Shown here piece by piece: positions 24,765 through 32,969 of a stretch of DNA of 64,000 nt. A model generated the notes under the pieces. That model did no database searches. It saw only the letters and a list, made by a program, of their open reading frames with translations, and had not been told where the DNA came from. The DNA is from an uncultured Clostridia bacterium (lineage in GTDB: Bacteria; Bacillota; Clostridia; Lachnospirales; Lachnospiraceae). A program made the translations under genes and the position numbers. Each line of letters opens with the position of its first letter. The stretch's first letter is position 1. The stretch covers positions 1-64,000 of the forward strand of contig CANRWA010000013.1 in the NCBI GenBank assembly GCA_947643415.1, in the 5' to 3' direction.

Positions 24765-25110
24765 GGCATTTCGCCTCCTCTCATATTAATTCTGGGGAAG
24801 AACTGCTACTGCGTTCTTCTATGTGAAGATGCTTCACATCGTGGAGCATAAAACATCTGGCGAGATTATTTTGAGCCGATATTTTTCTTCACGTTAAAGA
24901 GCCGGAAAAGCTGCAAAAAAACATACAGAGCCAATGGTTCTGGAATTTGGGTGTCTCATCCAGTCATTGACTCTGTATATTCTATTTAAGCAGCCTTCCG
25001 GCCCATATGTTCAACAAGTCTGCGTTATTGTGGATCACTCTGTGTGCGTAAATCCGTAACGGTCGCATCTTCCAGCATACCGAAAGCCTGAACGCAAACC
25101 CTTGCTACAG
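24765..25110 (-). ncRNA. Long structured leader upstream of the DUF3268 gene
   Basis: About 340 nt without an ORF, transcribed from TTGACA-17-TATACT (25143-25115, minus strand). It contains a terminator-like hairpin (24915-24977) about 150 nt before the start codon and other inverted segments, for example GTGAAGcatCTTCAC near 24820-24835. A promoter, a long folded leader and an internal terminator are the layout of an attenuator or riboswitch-like cis element. Published surveys of bacterial structured RNAs include a motif named after DUF3268 genes; whether this leader matches it needs a covariance search. Confidence 0.5.
24915..24977 (-). terminator. Terminator or attenuator in the DUF3268 leader
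   Basis: TACAGAG-TCAATG on the minus strand (24977-24965) pairs with CATTGG-CTCTGTA (24936-24924) and is followed by TTTTTTT (24921-24915). Its position between promoter and coding region suggests regulated read-through. Confidence 0.65.
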
Positions 25111-25114
25111 TTTC

Positions 25115-25143
25115 AGTATAACAGGGGCATGTACGGTTGTCAA
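25115..25143 (-). promoter_or_regulatory. Consensus sigma-70 promoter of the DUF3268 leader
   Basis: TTGACA (25138-25143) and TATACT (25115-25120) with a 17-bp spacer on the minus strand. It is the best match to the consensus in the island. The predicted start is near 25108. Confidence 0.75.
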
Positions 25144-25241
25144 GCCTTATAGGAATATTTTTTGTGTTTATATCAAAAATATTACTTGATAATTATTTCT
25201 CCCCAAAATAATCCCAGTCTGACGAAACCACCGCCAGAGAC

Positions 25242-25886
25242 TTATTCATCCTCATCATAGTCCTCTTCGTCATACTCCTCCTGATTTTCCCTCTGTTTCT
25301 GGATGATATGGATGGCAATCAGACCACCGACAGCCGCTGCCATTCCCACGGAGAATAAAACAAGATGTTTGATGGGAATGCCGAAAATGGTTTGCCCGGC
25401 ATCTCTCTCTTTTACTGCCGCTCCGGTGCTGGTATCCGCCGGTTCCTTCTGCTGCATTCCTGTTTCTGTTTCACCAAAGGCATCCTCTCCAGACCCGGAT
25501 TCTGTTTCCCCATCAGCAGGCAGTGCATCTGTCTGTTCTTTTGTCACAGACCCTTCTGCAACTGGAGCTTCCCCGCCGGCATCCGGATTTCCCGTGAGCA
25601 TGCAGGTCAATATGTAGCGTGTGCTTCCGCCAAGCTCTGTCCGCAGCACGCCATCTTCCCCTACTGTTATTGTTACCGGATACAGACCGGAATCGGTTTT
25701 TAACTGAAACTCCCTGCCTGCCCATTCCTTCCCTAACTGTATTTCCAACTGCTCTGCTTTAAACACCTGCATCTCCGTCCCGTCTATCCCCTGGTTTTCA
25801 GCGGAGATAGAAACCCCATTTCCCAGTGTGGCAGCTAACATGCCTACAAGAGCCAGTGCTGCCACTTTCTTTTTTGCTGCTTTCAA
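25242..25886 (-). CDS. Exported, C-terminally membrane-anchored hypothetical protein (214 aa)
   Basis: Signal peptide (KKVAALALVGMLAATLGNGVS), a small extracytoplasmic domain of about 80 residues, an acidic Glu/Thr/Gly-rich linker (about 100-160), one membrane helix (HLVLFSVGMAAAVGGLIAIHI) and a very acidic cytoplasmic tail (EEYDEEDYDEDE). Function unknown. Conjugative islands often encode small anchored proteins of this build. The start codon is TTG with AAAGGAGG 8 nt upstream. It follows the S1-domain gene by 15 bp and is probably cotranscribed with it. Confidence 0.7.
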   Translation of the reverse strand: MKAAKKKVAALALVGMLAATLGNGVSISAENQGIDGTEMQVFKAEQLEIQLGKEWAGREFQLKTDSGLYPVTITVGEDGVLRTELGGSTRYILTCMLTGNPDAGGEAPVAEGSVTKEQTDALPADGETESGSGEDAFGETETGMQQKEPADTSTGAAVKERDAGQTIFGIPIKHLVLFSVGMAAAVGGLIAIHIIQKQRENQEEYDEEDYDEDE

Positions 25887-25901
25887 ATCCTTACCTCCTT
25901 T

Positions 25902-27365
25902 TCATCTTGGTGCTGCGATATGGGTGATCGCTCCCCAGATCCGGTTGGAATCATTGTTAATTCCCAGTATCCGCACAGTAACGCGGGACCCTCTTGGTGG
26001 GCGGCCTCTTTTCGGGTAACTGCACAGGCAGTCAATACCACCGTCCAGCGCCACAAAGACGCCGTTGGTATCCACCATGCTGACTGTCCCCACATACCGG
26101 TTTCCAACAGAATACCGGCGGAGTGCCTTTTCGTATGGATTTTCACCTGCCTGCTTCACCGATGCCGTTACCCGGATATTGTTTCGGTCACTCCGGTCCA
26201 CGCTCAGTACCTTGACCAGTATCCTCTGCCCGGACTGGAAATACATGGCGGCATCCATCCATCTCTGGTAGCTCAGTTCCCGGAGCGGGATATACACCTC
26301 CAGACCGAACAAATCCACAAAAATACCTGCCCGGATTACCGATACGACTCTTGCCTCCGCACACAAATCCGAATAAATCCGGTAATTGCCATCCCGGTCT
26401 GTGCCGAGATAATATTCTTTTCGTCTGGCACGCATGGCATCGAGCCTGCTTGCCGCTGCAATCCCGGACTGGGGATCAATACCCTTGACGATATAATCCA
26501 CCTCAGCGCCGAGCCGTTTGGTCAGCATATCGTGTAATACATCTTCCGGCAGCCTCCCCCGGAAATCCTCCGGTGCTTCCACCGCCTCCTCTGCAGGAAT
26601 GATGATTTTGAACTCACCGTGGTAGATGACTGCCAGAGAACGGCTCTGGTTACTTTCCTGCCGTTCCACTCCCTGTATCGTCCCCGTCAGGATTCTTCCC
26701 GTCTTTTGGGACTCCATTGAGTCTAACAGGTCATTCCTTGCTTTTTCGGCTTCGGTTTCGACAACCAAGTGCCCGTCGATGGCAAGCACCTGCGGTGAAG
26801 CCAGTCTGACAGAACCGGTACTTATTCCAGCTCTTCGATGCCTAACACCTTCGCCGGGAACCTGAGCCTTTGGATTTTTCCCTCCTGTGTCAGACTCACT
26901 TTGATTTTCCGGATTTTCGCTCGGTTTTTCTCTGACATCTCCAGAATTCTTAGCCTGAGATGCTTCTGTGTCAGACTGATCCTGATTTTGGGGATTCCCG
27001 TTATCACCTAACGCGTCTTCGGTCGGATACACTTTACTATCCGGATTTTCTGAATCAGTCTGTGGAATTTCGTCACCGGCGCCCACTTCAGACATCTCCT
27101 GAACCTCTTCTGTATCAGACTGACGCTCCATTTTGGAATCTGCCTCCTGTCCCTTCGTTCCGGATGAAGGGGACTTTTTATTTTCCTCATTTTCTGTTTC
27201 AGTCTGGGAAATCTCTCCAGCACAATTTTCACCTTCGGTACCCTCCATAGGATTTTCACTTGAGTCTGACAAAACTGCCTCTTTCTGCTCATCCAGAGTC
27301 CTGCCCATGGTTTCTTCTGTCTTTTCTTCCACTGCTTCTGGTTTTTCTGCTTTCTTTCTTGGCAT
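25902..27365 (-). CDS. S1 RNA-binding-domain protein with acidic low-complexity N-terminus (487 aa)
   Basis: The first ~185 residues are acidic and disordered, with loosely repeated QSDTE/TDSEN units (SQTETENE, RQSDTEEV, PQTDSENP, DQSDTEAS). The C-terminal ~300 residues contain S1/OB-like modules: GRILTGTIQGVERQES, a middle one (ARVVSVIRAGIFVDLFGLEVYIP) and a last one (YVGTVSMVDTNGVFVALDGG), like ribosomal protein S1 and its relatives. A nucleic-acid-binding role is likely; the target is unknown. AAGGAG precedes the ATG. It sits between the methylase and a small exported protein in the conjugation island, a place where similar proteins occur in other Firmicute elements. Confidence 0.75.
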   Translation of the reverse strand: MPRKKAEKPEAVEEKTEETMGRTLDEQKEAVLSDSSENPMEGTEGENCAGEISQTETENEENKKSPSSGTKGQEADSKMERQSDTEEVQEMSEVGAGDEIPQTDSENPDSKVYPTEDALGDNGNPQNQDQSDTEASQAKNSGDVREKPSENPENQSESDTGGKNPKAQVPGEGVRHRRAGISTGSVRLASPQVLAIDGHLVVETEAEKARNDLLDSMESQKTGRILTGTIQGVERQESNQSRSLAVIYHGEFKIIIPAEEAVEAPEDFRGRLPEDVLHDMLTKRLGAEVDYIVKGIDPQSGIAAASRLDAMRARRKEYYLGTDRDGNYRIYSDLCAEARVVSVIRAGIFVDLFGLEVYIPLRELSYQRWMDAAMYFQSGQRILVKVLSVDRSDRNNIRVTASVKQAGENPYEKALRRYSVGNRYVGTVSMVDTNGVFVALDGGIDCLCSYPKRGRPPRGSRVTVRILGINNDSNRIWGAITHIAAPR

Positions 27366-27384
27366 TATATGCTCCTTTCCATGC

Positions 27385-28179
27385 TTAAAACTGCATCATT
27401 CTTTTCTTAATAACCTCATAATAATCCTGGGAGATTTCCGCCCCCAGATAGTTTCTTCCTGTGGATACCGCTGCCAACGCTGTACTTCCGCTCCCCATAA
27501 AGCCATCAAAAACCAGTTCCCCCGGCAGGCTTGAAATCTGGATGAGCCATGATAAAAGCTCTGTATTTTTAATTGTCGGGTGGTATATCTGATTTTTCTT
27601 CTGCCATGTGGAGTTATAGGTAGCTTTGGGATATTCCTCCCCGAACCAGCAGGCATTAAACCTTGTTTTATATTTTTTGCTTGGTTTCCGCCCCCTGTGA
27701 AACTGTGTGCCTTCCTTCTTTTTATTTTCGAGCAGTGTCGTATGGTTAAAAGTACGCCTTCCTTTCTGGCAGAAAATAATCCATTCGGAATTATTTGCAT
27801 AACTCCCCCGCAGGTCTCCGATGCCTCCCACTGTGCCTTTTTCAATGACCAGACAGTTTTTAATGGAAAAACCTGCCTGTTCCAGACATTGAAAATGGTA
27901 TGGGTAACAATCGAACCTTGTAAAAAAGTACGCATGGGAGTTATCCTGCAGAATCCGGTAACTCTCCTTTGCAAATCCCCCATAATCAAAACCATCGTCA
28001 CCTGTAAGTACAAGGTGTTTTCTTTTTGTAAACTGGTTCTGGTATGAAATCCCATAGGGAGGATCTGTCAGTATCAGGGAGACAAAGCCATCTGGAATCT
28101 GTGGGAATAAATCCATGCAGTCCATGCAGTAAATCTCATTAATAAAATCTTTTTCTATTCTCATCCCTCGTTCCATCAT
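27385..28179 (-). CDS. DNA methyltransferase (N4-cytosine/N6-adenine, beta-type, 264 aa)
   Basis: Motif IV DPPYG at residues 39-43 comes before motif I FDGFMGSGSTALAA at about 224-237. This order is typical of beta-class amino-methyltransferases. The target base and sequence cannot be read directly; DPPY favours N6-adenine. There is no restriction endonuclease gene beside it, so it is an orphan methylase, as is common on conjugative elements, where it can protect incoming DNA. Several in-frame ATGs exist at the N-terminus (28179, 28176, 28164) with only weak ribosome binding sites, so the start is uncertain. Confidence 0.85.
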   Translation of the reverse strand: MMERGMRIEKDFINEIYCMDCMDLFPQIPDGFVSLILTDPPYGISYQNQFTKRKHLVLTGDDGFDYGGFAKESYRILQDNSHAYFFTRFDCYPYHFQCLEQAGFSIKNCLVIEKGTVGGIGDLRGSYANNSEWIIFCQKGRRTFNHTTLLENKKKEGTQFHRGRKPSKKYKTRFNACWFGEEYPKATYNSTWQKKNQIYHPTIKNTELLSWLIQISSLPGELVFDGFMGSGSTALAAVSTGRNYLGAEISQDYYEVIKKRMMQF

Positions 28180-28211
28180 AAAAACTCTTTTGAGATGTCA
28201 GTTAATTGTTG

Positions 28212-30101
28212 CTAAAAATCCGCAGGCGGCTGTGCCGAACGGTACAGACTTTTCTTTTTTTGCATTGTCTTTTTCTCTTCCCTCTTTTCTGACTGGGGCA
28301 CTTCCTTCACCTCCTCCCCACCAAAGCCAGTCTGGGAACATGCTGCGGGACTCACCTGCGGCTGATAATCCATAATCGAAACACTGACCATCATTTCTGC
28401 CATCGGGTGCTTCGTGTAATCCAATTTGTCTAATTTCAGGATATTGCAGCCACGGATAATGCATAACAGTTCTGTGTTAGGCAGCCGCAGCACCTCATCC
28501 GGGGTAAGCAGCTTTCTCCTGCCCTGCCCCTGCGTCTGGCGGTACTGGGGAATCACCTGCGCCAGCGCAATCGTCTGTCTGGTGGTCATCGTAGAACTGA
28601 CCTCGATGCTCATCTCCCCACTGCGTCCGGAAAAATACTCTGCCGTCACGTCATCCGTGCAGCCAAGCATCAGCTGGATGTCACAGTTGCCAATGATTTC
28701 AGCCCACAGGTTATTGCCATAGCGGTTCTGCAGCTGCCCCAGACTCTGCACCGCCATCATCACCCGGATGTCCCTGGAGCGGATGACGCTTAATGACCTC
28801 GCAAAATCCGAACCGTCTGCCGCCCCGCCGATGCGTCCGATATTGTTAAACTCATCTAAGATTAAATTTACCGGGATATCGCAGTGCCCGCCCGGTCTGG
28901 CATCCGCATACCGGGTCAGTTTGATAAACATCAGTGAAAAAAAGAGTGACGAAAGAAACGCCATGGTGGTGTCCTGGTCACTCAGAATAATATAATAAGC
29001 ACATTTTCTGCTTGCCGGTGCCGCAAGGTCAATGTCAGACCGACTCGTAATCCCCTGTACCTCGCGGTTTTGCAGTACCTGCAGTCTGGTGCCAAGTCCT
29101 TGTATAATCCCGGAACGCACCGTGTCACTGGACTGGGCAAATAAGTTATAAGGTGCCCTCGCCGGATGATCTAACGGCAGTTTTTCAAATAAAGCCGTCA
29201 GCTGCCTCTCAGTATTTCTGGTCAACATCTGGTAAACTGCCGGAAGATGCTTCGTATCCGGACTGCGGCTGGGGTCTAAATCCACTAATAAAATCAGTGC
29301 CTTTAAAAGATTCCCCTCCCCGTTATCCCAGAAGTGGTCGCCCTTGCCGTTACTGGTGTTACCGATAATGACGTTCGTGAGCATCTGCGCCATCAGGGTA
29401 TTCCCATGTAAGTCTGACATGCAGTTCCACGAATCCCCATGCTCCGGATTGACCAGATTATAGACTTTAACTTCATATCCCGCATTACGATACATCTCTG
29501 ATGTATCATGATACAGCTCCACCTTGGGATCGGTGATGACCACTGACTCGCCCCGCTTTAATGCCTGAAACAAGGCATTTCGGATAATGGATCTTGATTT
29601 CATGGTACCGGATGCACCGAATATGGCAATGTGCCGGTTCAGTCTGGTGTCTTTTGGCATACAGACTGCTTTTCCCTCATACTCACCTAATATCACCCCC
29701 TCTGCTTTAGCTGGAGTCGTCACCTCCATGATTTCTTTTAATTCTTTCTCACTCATCCATGCGGCAGTGCCGTATGTTCCCGTTCTGCTTTTCTTAAAGC
29801 CCCTCGGATCATATTCATTTCCATCAAACTTATCATGGAATTTCACATACAGGATAACCACTGCACCGAGAACTATGGCGGCAGATATGCCCTTTAAACC
29901 ATTTAATGTGAAAGCGTGCCGGATGCAGACTAATAAGTTCCAGTCTGGCGGTTTCATGACTATCTCCCCGGACATGCCATTTCCGCCAAGCCAAGCCCGA
30001 TATCCTGCAATCAACTGCCCCAGTATTCCGCCAAGATACAGCAGTCCACCTGTTCCCAGTATGACAGCAAGAATGATCCCCGCTTTTTTGCGTTTATCCA
30101 T
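28212..30101 (-). CDS. VirD4/TraG-family coupling protein (629 aa)
   Basis: Type IV secretion coupling ATPase that brings DNA-protein complexes to the conjugation channel. Two N-terminal membrane helices (AGIILAVILGTGGLLYLGG and ISAAIVLGAVVILYVKF) are followed by the TraG/TraD domain with Walker A FGASGTMKSRS and Walker B NLILDEFNNIG, and the conserved LGQLQNRYGNNLWAEIIGNC region. The C-terminus is short and basic. GGGAGG lies upstream of the ATG at 30101. It is downstream of the toxin-antitoxin pair in the minus-strand island operon. Length is normal for Tn1549/CTn-type coupling proteins. Confidence 0.92.
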   Translation of the reverse strand: MDKRKKAGIILAVILGTGGLLYLGGILGQLIAGYRAWLGGNGMSGEIVMKPPDWNLLVCIRHAFTLNGLKGISAAIVLGAVVILYVKFHDKFDGNEYDPRGFKKSRTGTYGTAAWMSEKELKEIMEVTTPAKAEGVILGEYEGKAVCMPKDTRLNRHIAIFGASGTMKSRSIIRNALFQALKRGESVVITDPKVELYHDTSEMYRNAGYEVKVYNLVNPEHGDSWNCMSDLHGNTLMAQMLTNVIIGNTSNGKGDHFWDNGEGNLLKALILLVDLDPSRSPDTKHLPAVYQMLTRNTERQLTALFEKLPLDHPARAPYNLFAQSSDTVRSGIIQGLGTRLQVLQNREVQGITSRSDIDLAAPASRKCAYYIILSDQDTTMAFLSSLFFSLMFIKLTRYADARPGGHCDIPVNLILDEFNNIGRIGGAADGSDFARSLSVIRSRDIRVMMAVQSLGQLQNRYGNNLWAEIIGNCDIQLMLGCTDDVTAEYFSGRSGEMSIEVSSTMTTRQTIALAQVIPQYRQTQGQGRRKLLTPDEVLRLPNTELLCIIRGCNILKLDKLDYTKHPMAEMMVSVSIMDYQPQVSPAACSQTGFGGEEVKEVPQSEKREEKKTMQKKKSLYRSAQPPADF

Positions 30102-30196
30102 TTATGAGTTCCTCCCTGCATTTTAATTCCAAACAAAAAAGGCATATGGGATTTTGACAGATTCCATACACCTTTATGTTATTTGTTCTATTCTGT

Positions 30197-30526
30197 TTAC
30201 TGCACTGTATGCTCCTGCAGCTGTGTATCCACATCCCTGCCTGCATACATAACCCGGATTACCGTCACAATTGCTGCCACCTCGTCTGGAATATAAAAAA
30301 CCAGGTAATTATCCACCGGCATGACTCTCATTCCCCTTCCATGCCACGGTTCTTTTTCATACCGGCGGAATTTTTCAGGAAATTCCCCAAGCCTTTCGAT
30401 ATGCGTTTCCAGCCGGTCTAACTGCCCGGAAGCATGGTCCGGTGACAGCAGTTCAAAAGCAATATACTCATAAATTTCCCGCAGGTCCGTTTCCGCTTGA
30501 TCACTTAGTTCCACTTCATACATCAT
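30197..30526 (-). CDS. RelE/ParE-family toxin (109 aa)
   Basis: Type II toxin of the RelE/ParE fold: MYEVELSDQAETDLREIYEYI at the start, then RLGEFPEKFRRYEKEPW, RVMPVDNYLVFYIPDE and VTVIRVMYAGRD, the usual ParE/RelE C-terminal signature. The gene overlaps the antitoxin gene by 4 bp (ATGA), so the two are coupled. It may stabilise the island. Whether it is a ribosome-dependent mRNase or a gyrase poison is not decidable from sequence. Confidence 0.9.
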   Translation of the reverse strand: MMYEVELSDQAETDLREIYEYIAFELLSPDHASGQLDRLETHIERLGEFPEKFRRYEKEPWHGRGMRVMPVDNYLVFYIPDEVAAIVTVIRVMYAGRDVDTQLQEHTVQ

Positions 30527-30831
30527 ATCCCGTAATCCCTGCGGATATCAGCAAATGCCTGTTTCACAGGCTTTGTCTTTCCTTCCTTCATATCCGCATA
30601 TCCTTTCTCCAGCTCCGCATCCAGTTCCGTCTCAGAAAGCTTTGCCACATTGACTGGCCTTGCAGGTGGGATTTTTACCTCAAAGGGAATCCCACGGTTT
30701 AAGATAATCTGCTTATAAAACATATTAATTGCGTTTGAGGCCGGAATGCCAAGCGCCGCCAAAATACTTTCTGCCTCTTCCTTAACCTCCGGCTCTATTC
30801 TTGCGTACAAATTTGATGTTTTTGCTGCCAT
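30523..30831 (-). CDS. RelB/DinJ-family antitoxin (102 aa)
   Basis: Ribbon-helix-helix antitoxin: KTSNLYARIEPEVKEEAESIL then LGIPASNAINMFYKQIILNRGIPFEV is the RelB/DinJ hallmark. The C-terminal part (LDAELEKGYADMKEGKTKPVKQAFADI) would wrap the toxin. The start at 30831 (MAAKTSN) fits the family; the longer in-frame form from 30909 adds unrelated residues. The protein neutralises the neighbouring toxin and should repress the pair's own promoter. Confidence 0.9.
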   Translation of the reverse strand: MAAKTSNLYARIEPEVKEEAESILAALGIPASNAINMFYKQIILNRGIPFEVKIPPARPVNVAKLSETELDAELEKGYADMKEGKTKPVKQAFADIRRDYGI

Positions 30832-30935
30832 AGTATCACACATCCTTTCGTAATCTGTATGATTTCCTGTTTCTGCTTTTATTATACCAACATGTGCGTA
30901 CAATAGCAATACATTTTTATTAATTATTTAAACTA

Positions 30936-32075
30936 TCACCATCCCTCCTTCCCAAGCGCTGCCTCCAGCAGCTCCATTCCGATGGTTTTGTAACCCACCC
31001 TGTCGTCAAGATATTCCCTGAGAAACCCCAGCTGATGCGGGTAACAGACCACCTCGTATCTCTTATCACCTCCCGTTACCGCCTCTTTAAAACGAATCAG
31101 TCTTGCCAGGTCACTGTCCAGATGCGAAAACACATACACGCCATCCACAAAAGCATCATATTCAAAAATTCCCTTATCGAATGCCAGGCTCTCCTCATCA
31201 AACAATGCTTCCTGCATATTTCTTTTCCAGTCTGGGAGCATAAGCAGTTTTAACTGGCGGACACCCGGTTCGTTCATGGCGATAAAATAAATATGCCGGT
31301 AAATCCCGTCAAACCGGAACTCCAGCCGTTTACTCTCCTCGGAAGCAAACAGCGTCTTTAACGCCACATCCCCAGACTCACCAAATAAAATGGCGGAATC
31401 AACTTCCGGAACCCCGGCATTCATCCTGCCAATCTCCATCAGGCTGTGCAGGGCTTTGAACTCCCCCATGCCGCTCCATTTCATGGCACTCGCCCTGGTA
31501 TTATATACCGCATAACAGCCTCCGGGCGAAAACACTGCCCCTGCCATACGGGTAAACATGGTTTTGTTCATTTCCGCTTCGCCCACTCTTTTGATGTCCT
31601 TTGCCAGATAGAATACGGGATTCTCAGGTACAACCTGGTATAATCCTTGATTCTGTAACTGGGGCAGCACATACGGACGCACCTCCAGACCGGCTTTCAT
31701 ACACAGCACTGCTGCTTCCGCAACCCGGTGATGCCGCTCCCTGTGTGCCTTATCCCCCGGAAACCGGTGATTCCAGAAAGAACGCATGTAATACCCATAC
31801 GCATCTGGATGCACCCATTCCAGTATAGCAAGACCAGCCTTATAAAATCGGATGGATTTCTCCCTGCCTTTTCCTGTTATAGTAAGCAGGCGGCAGGTAT
31901 GCTCTTCCCCTGTTTCATCATTGCGAAACGTCTGAGCCGTTGTCAGTCTGTGGACCAGCTCCTTCATCACCCGCTCCTTACCAAGCAGATAAAGGGAGTG
32001 TGCCGGATATTCTCCCACAAAGGACAGCACCGTAACGAGCCGGTGCACATGGCTCTTTGCAGAGAAATGTATCAT
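30936..32075 (-). CDS. Replication-relaxation-like island protein (379 aa)
   Basis: The N-terminus looks like a winged helix (HRLVTVLSFVGEYPAHSLYLL ... TGKGREKSIRFYKAGLAIL), followed by a mixed alpha/beta region with no motif I can name. The layout is like the Replic_Relax group of proteins on plasmids and conjugative elements of Gram-positive bacteria, some of which are linked to relaxase function. No HUH or Tyr motif of a standard relaxase is visible. The start overlaps the stop of the preceding 76-aa ORF (ATGA). Function uncertain. Confidence 0.55.
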   Translation of the reverse strand: MIHFSAKSHVHRLVTVLSFVGEYPAHSLYLLGKERVMKELVHRLTTAQTFRNDETGEEHTCRLLTITGKGREKSIRFYKAGLAILEWVHPDAYGYYMRSFWNHRFPGDKAHRERHHRVAEAAVLCMKAGLEVRPYVLPQLQNQGLYQVVPENPVFYLAKDIKRVGEAEMNKTMFTRMAGAVFSPGGCYAVYNTRASAMKWSGMGEFKALHSLMEIGRMNAGVPEVDSAILFGESGDVALKTLFASEESKRLEFRFDGIYRHIYFIAMNEPGVRQLKLLMLPDWKRNMQEALFDEESLAFDKGIFEYDAFVDGVYVFSHLDSDLARLIRFKEAVTGGDKRYEVVCYPHQLGFLREYLDDRVGYKTIGMELLEAALGKEGW

Positions 32076-32302
32076 GGCGGCTCACCACCGAACTGAAGCA
32101 ACTGGCAGGTACGAGCCGAAGTGTTGTTACGAATTATTCCGACAACGTGACTGCTCTCTTTGTCGGAATTTCGCTCCGCCAGCCGCCTGAAAATCCCAGA
32201 AACCAGAAGCCTTCGCACATATTTCACCCATATGTCATTTTGCCCGGCTAAATCTGCCCCGTTTTTACATATCTTTTTTGCCCGTTTCTGACGTCTTTTC
32301 AT
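32072..32302 (-). CDS. Small basic hypothetical protein (76 aa)
   Basis: A short basic ORF (start MKRRQKRAKKICKNGAD) with GAGGAGG 9 nt before its ATG. It begins inside the end of the 32265-32969 gene and ends with an ATGA overlap with the 30936-32075 gene, so it bridges two island genes by translational coupling. No family recognised. The good ribosome binding site and both junctions support it, but base use is not distinctive. Confidence 0.45.
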   Translation of the reverse strand: MKRRQKRAKKICKNGADLAGQNDIWVKYVRRLLVSGIFRRLAERNSDKESSHVVGIIRNNTSARTCQLLQFGGEPP

Positions 32303-32969
32303 TCACATTTTCCTCCTCTCCGGATATCCCATTTTGCTGCAACAGCCACTTTGGAAATTCCATCCTGGGTACTACATAAACCTCCGTATGGTCATCCTCC
32401 CCCATGACACTGCACTCATAATGGCTGCATACCGACGGGGCATCATCCGGCATCACATACATGGCCACAATATCCGATACCATGTTCGTTTCAATGTTAT
32501 CGTGGTCCCGCATCCTCCGTTCCGGGCGTTGCCTGTCATACACATAGCGGTATACCAGCACACAATCCGTAAACCTCACCGGCTTTTTCTTTTGGAAATA
32601 TTCCTGCATGGCAGGATACAGAAAAGAACGGATATAATCTGCCGAGCCGCCTCCCTTTTTCGGAAGCAGGGCGGGAATACAGAGCCGGAACCAGCCTTCT
32701 GCCGTAAATCCCATATCAACGGGAATGCACCGTTTCATGGCATTTTCCACGTCCCGCTTTGCCATGCCCGAACCGGTGTAAGCCGGAAGTGCCCTTGTCA
32801 GGAGTACCAGACGTTCTGCCGTTTCCTCCAAACGCAGTGCCTGCTCATATGCCATCTGCAGCTGGTGCGCCTGACAGCAATCCTTTACCAGACGGATCTG
32901 ATCCCACAGCTTCCCTGCCATTCTTTCTACCCTGCCTAACACCTTTTGAAAGGAATTGTTCTGTTCCAT
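32265..32969 (-). CDS. Conserved island hypothetical protein (234 aa)
   Basis: No known catalytic motif. The first ~55 residues are helical (QKVLGRVERMAGKLWDQIRLV), then comes a mixed domain (GWFRLCIPALLPKKGGGSADYIRSFL and YVYDRQRPERRMRDHDNIETN). The motif RMRDHDNIE resembles a small nucleic-acid or nuclease-like site, which is only suggestive. It resembles uncharacterised proteins of Lachnospiraceae conjugative elements (DUF6100-like, from memory). GGAGG lies 9 nt before the ATG. It overlaps the previous gene by 125 bp in another frame. Confidence 0.65.
   Translation of the reverse strand: MEQNNSFQKVLGRVERMAGKLWDQIRLVKDCCQAHQLQMAYEQALRLEETAERLVLLTRALPAYTGSGMAKRDVENAMKRCIPVDMGFTAEGWFRLCIPALLPKKGGGSADYIRSFLYPAMQEYFQKKKPVRFTDCVLVYRYVYDRQRPERRMRDHDNIETNMVSDIVAMYVMPDDAPSVCSHYECSVMGEDDHTEVYVVPRMEFPKWLLQQNGISGEEENVNEKTSETGKKDM

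Noticed and set aside
26880-27260. Tandem-repeat (minisatellite) tract in the S1-domain gene
   Set aside because: Similarity is at the level of acidic amino-acid units only; the DNA copies are too diverged and irregularly spaced for a true tandem repeat.
32135-32170. Inverted repeat TTCCGACA...TGTCGGAA as an oriT-like site
   Set aside because: It lies inside the supported 76-codon ORF, the arms are only 8 bp, and there is no nic-like sequence I can recognise. Too weak to report as oriT.
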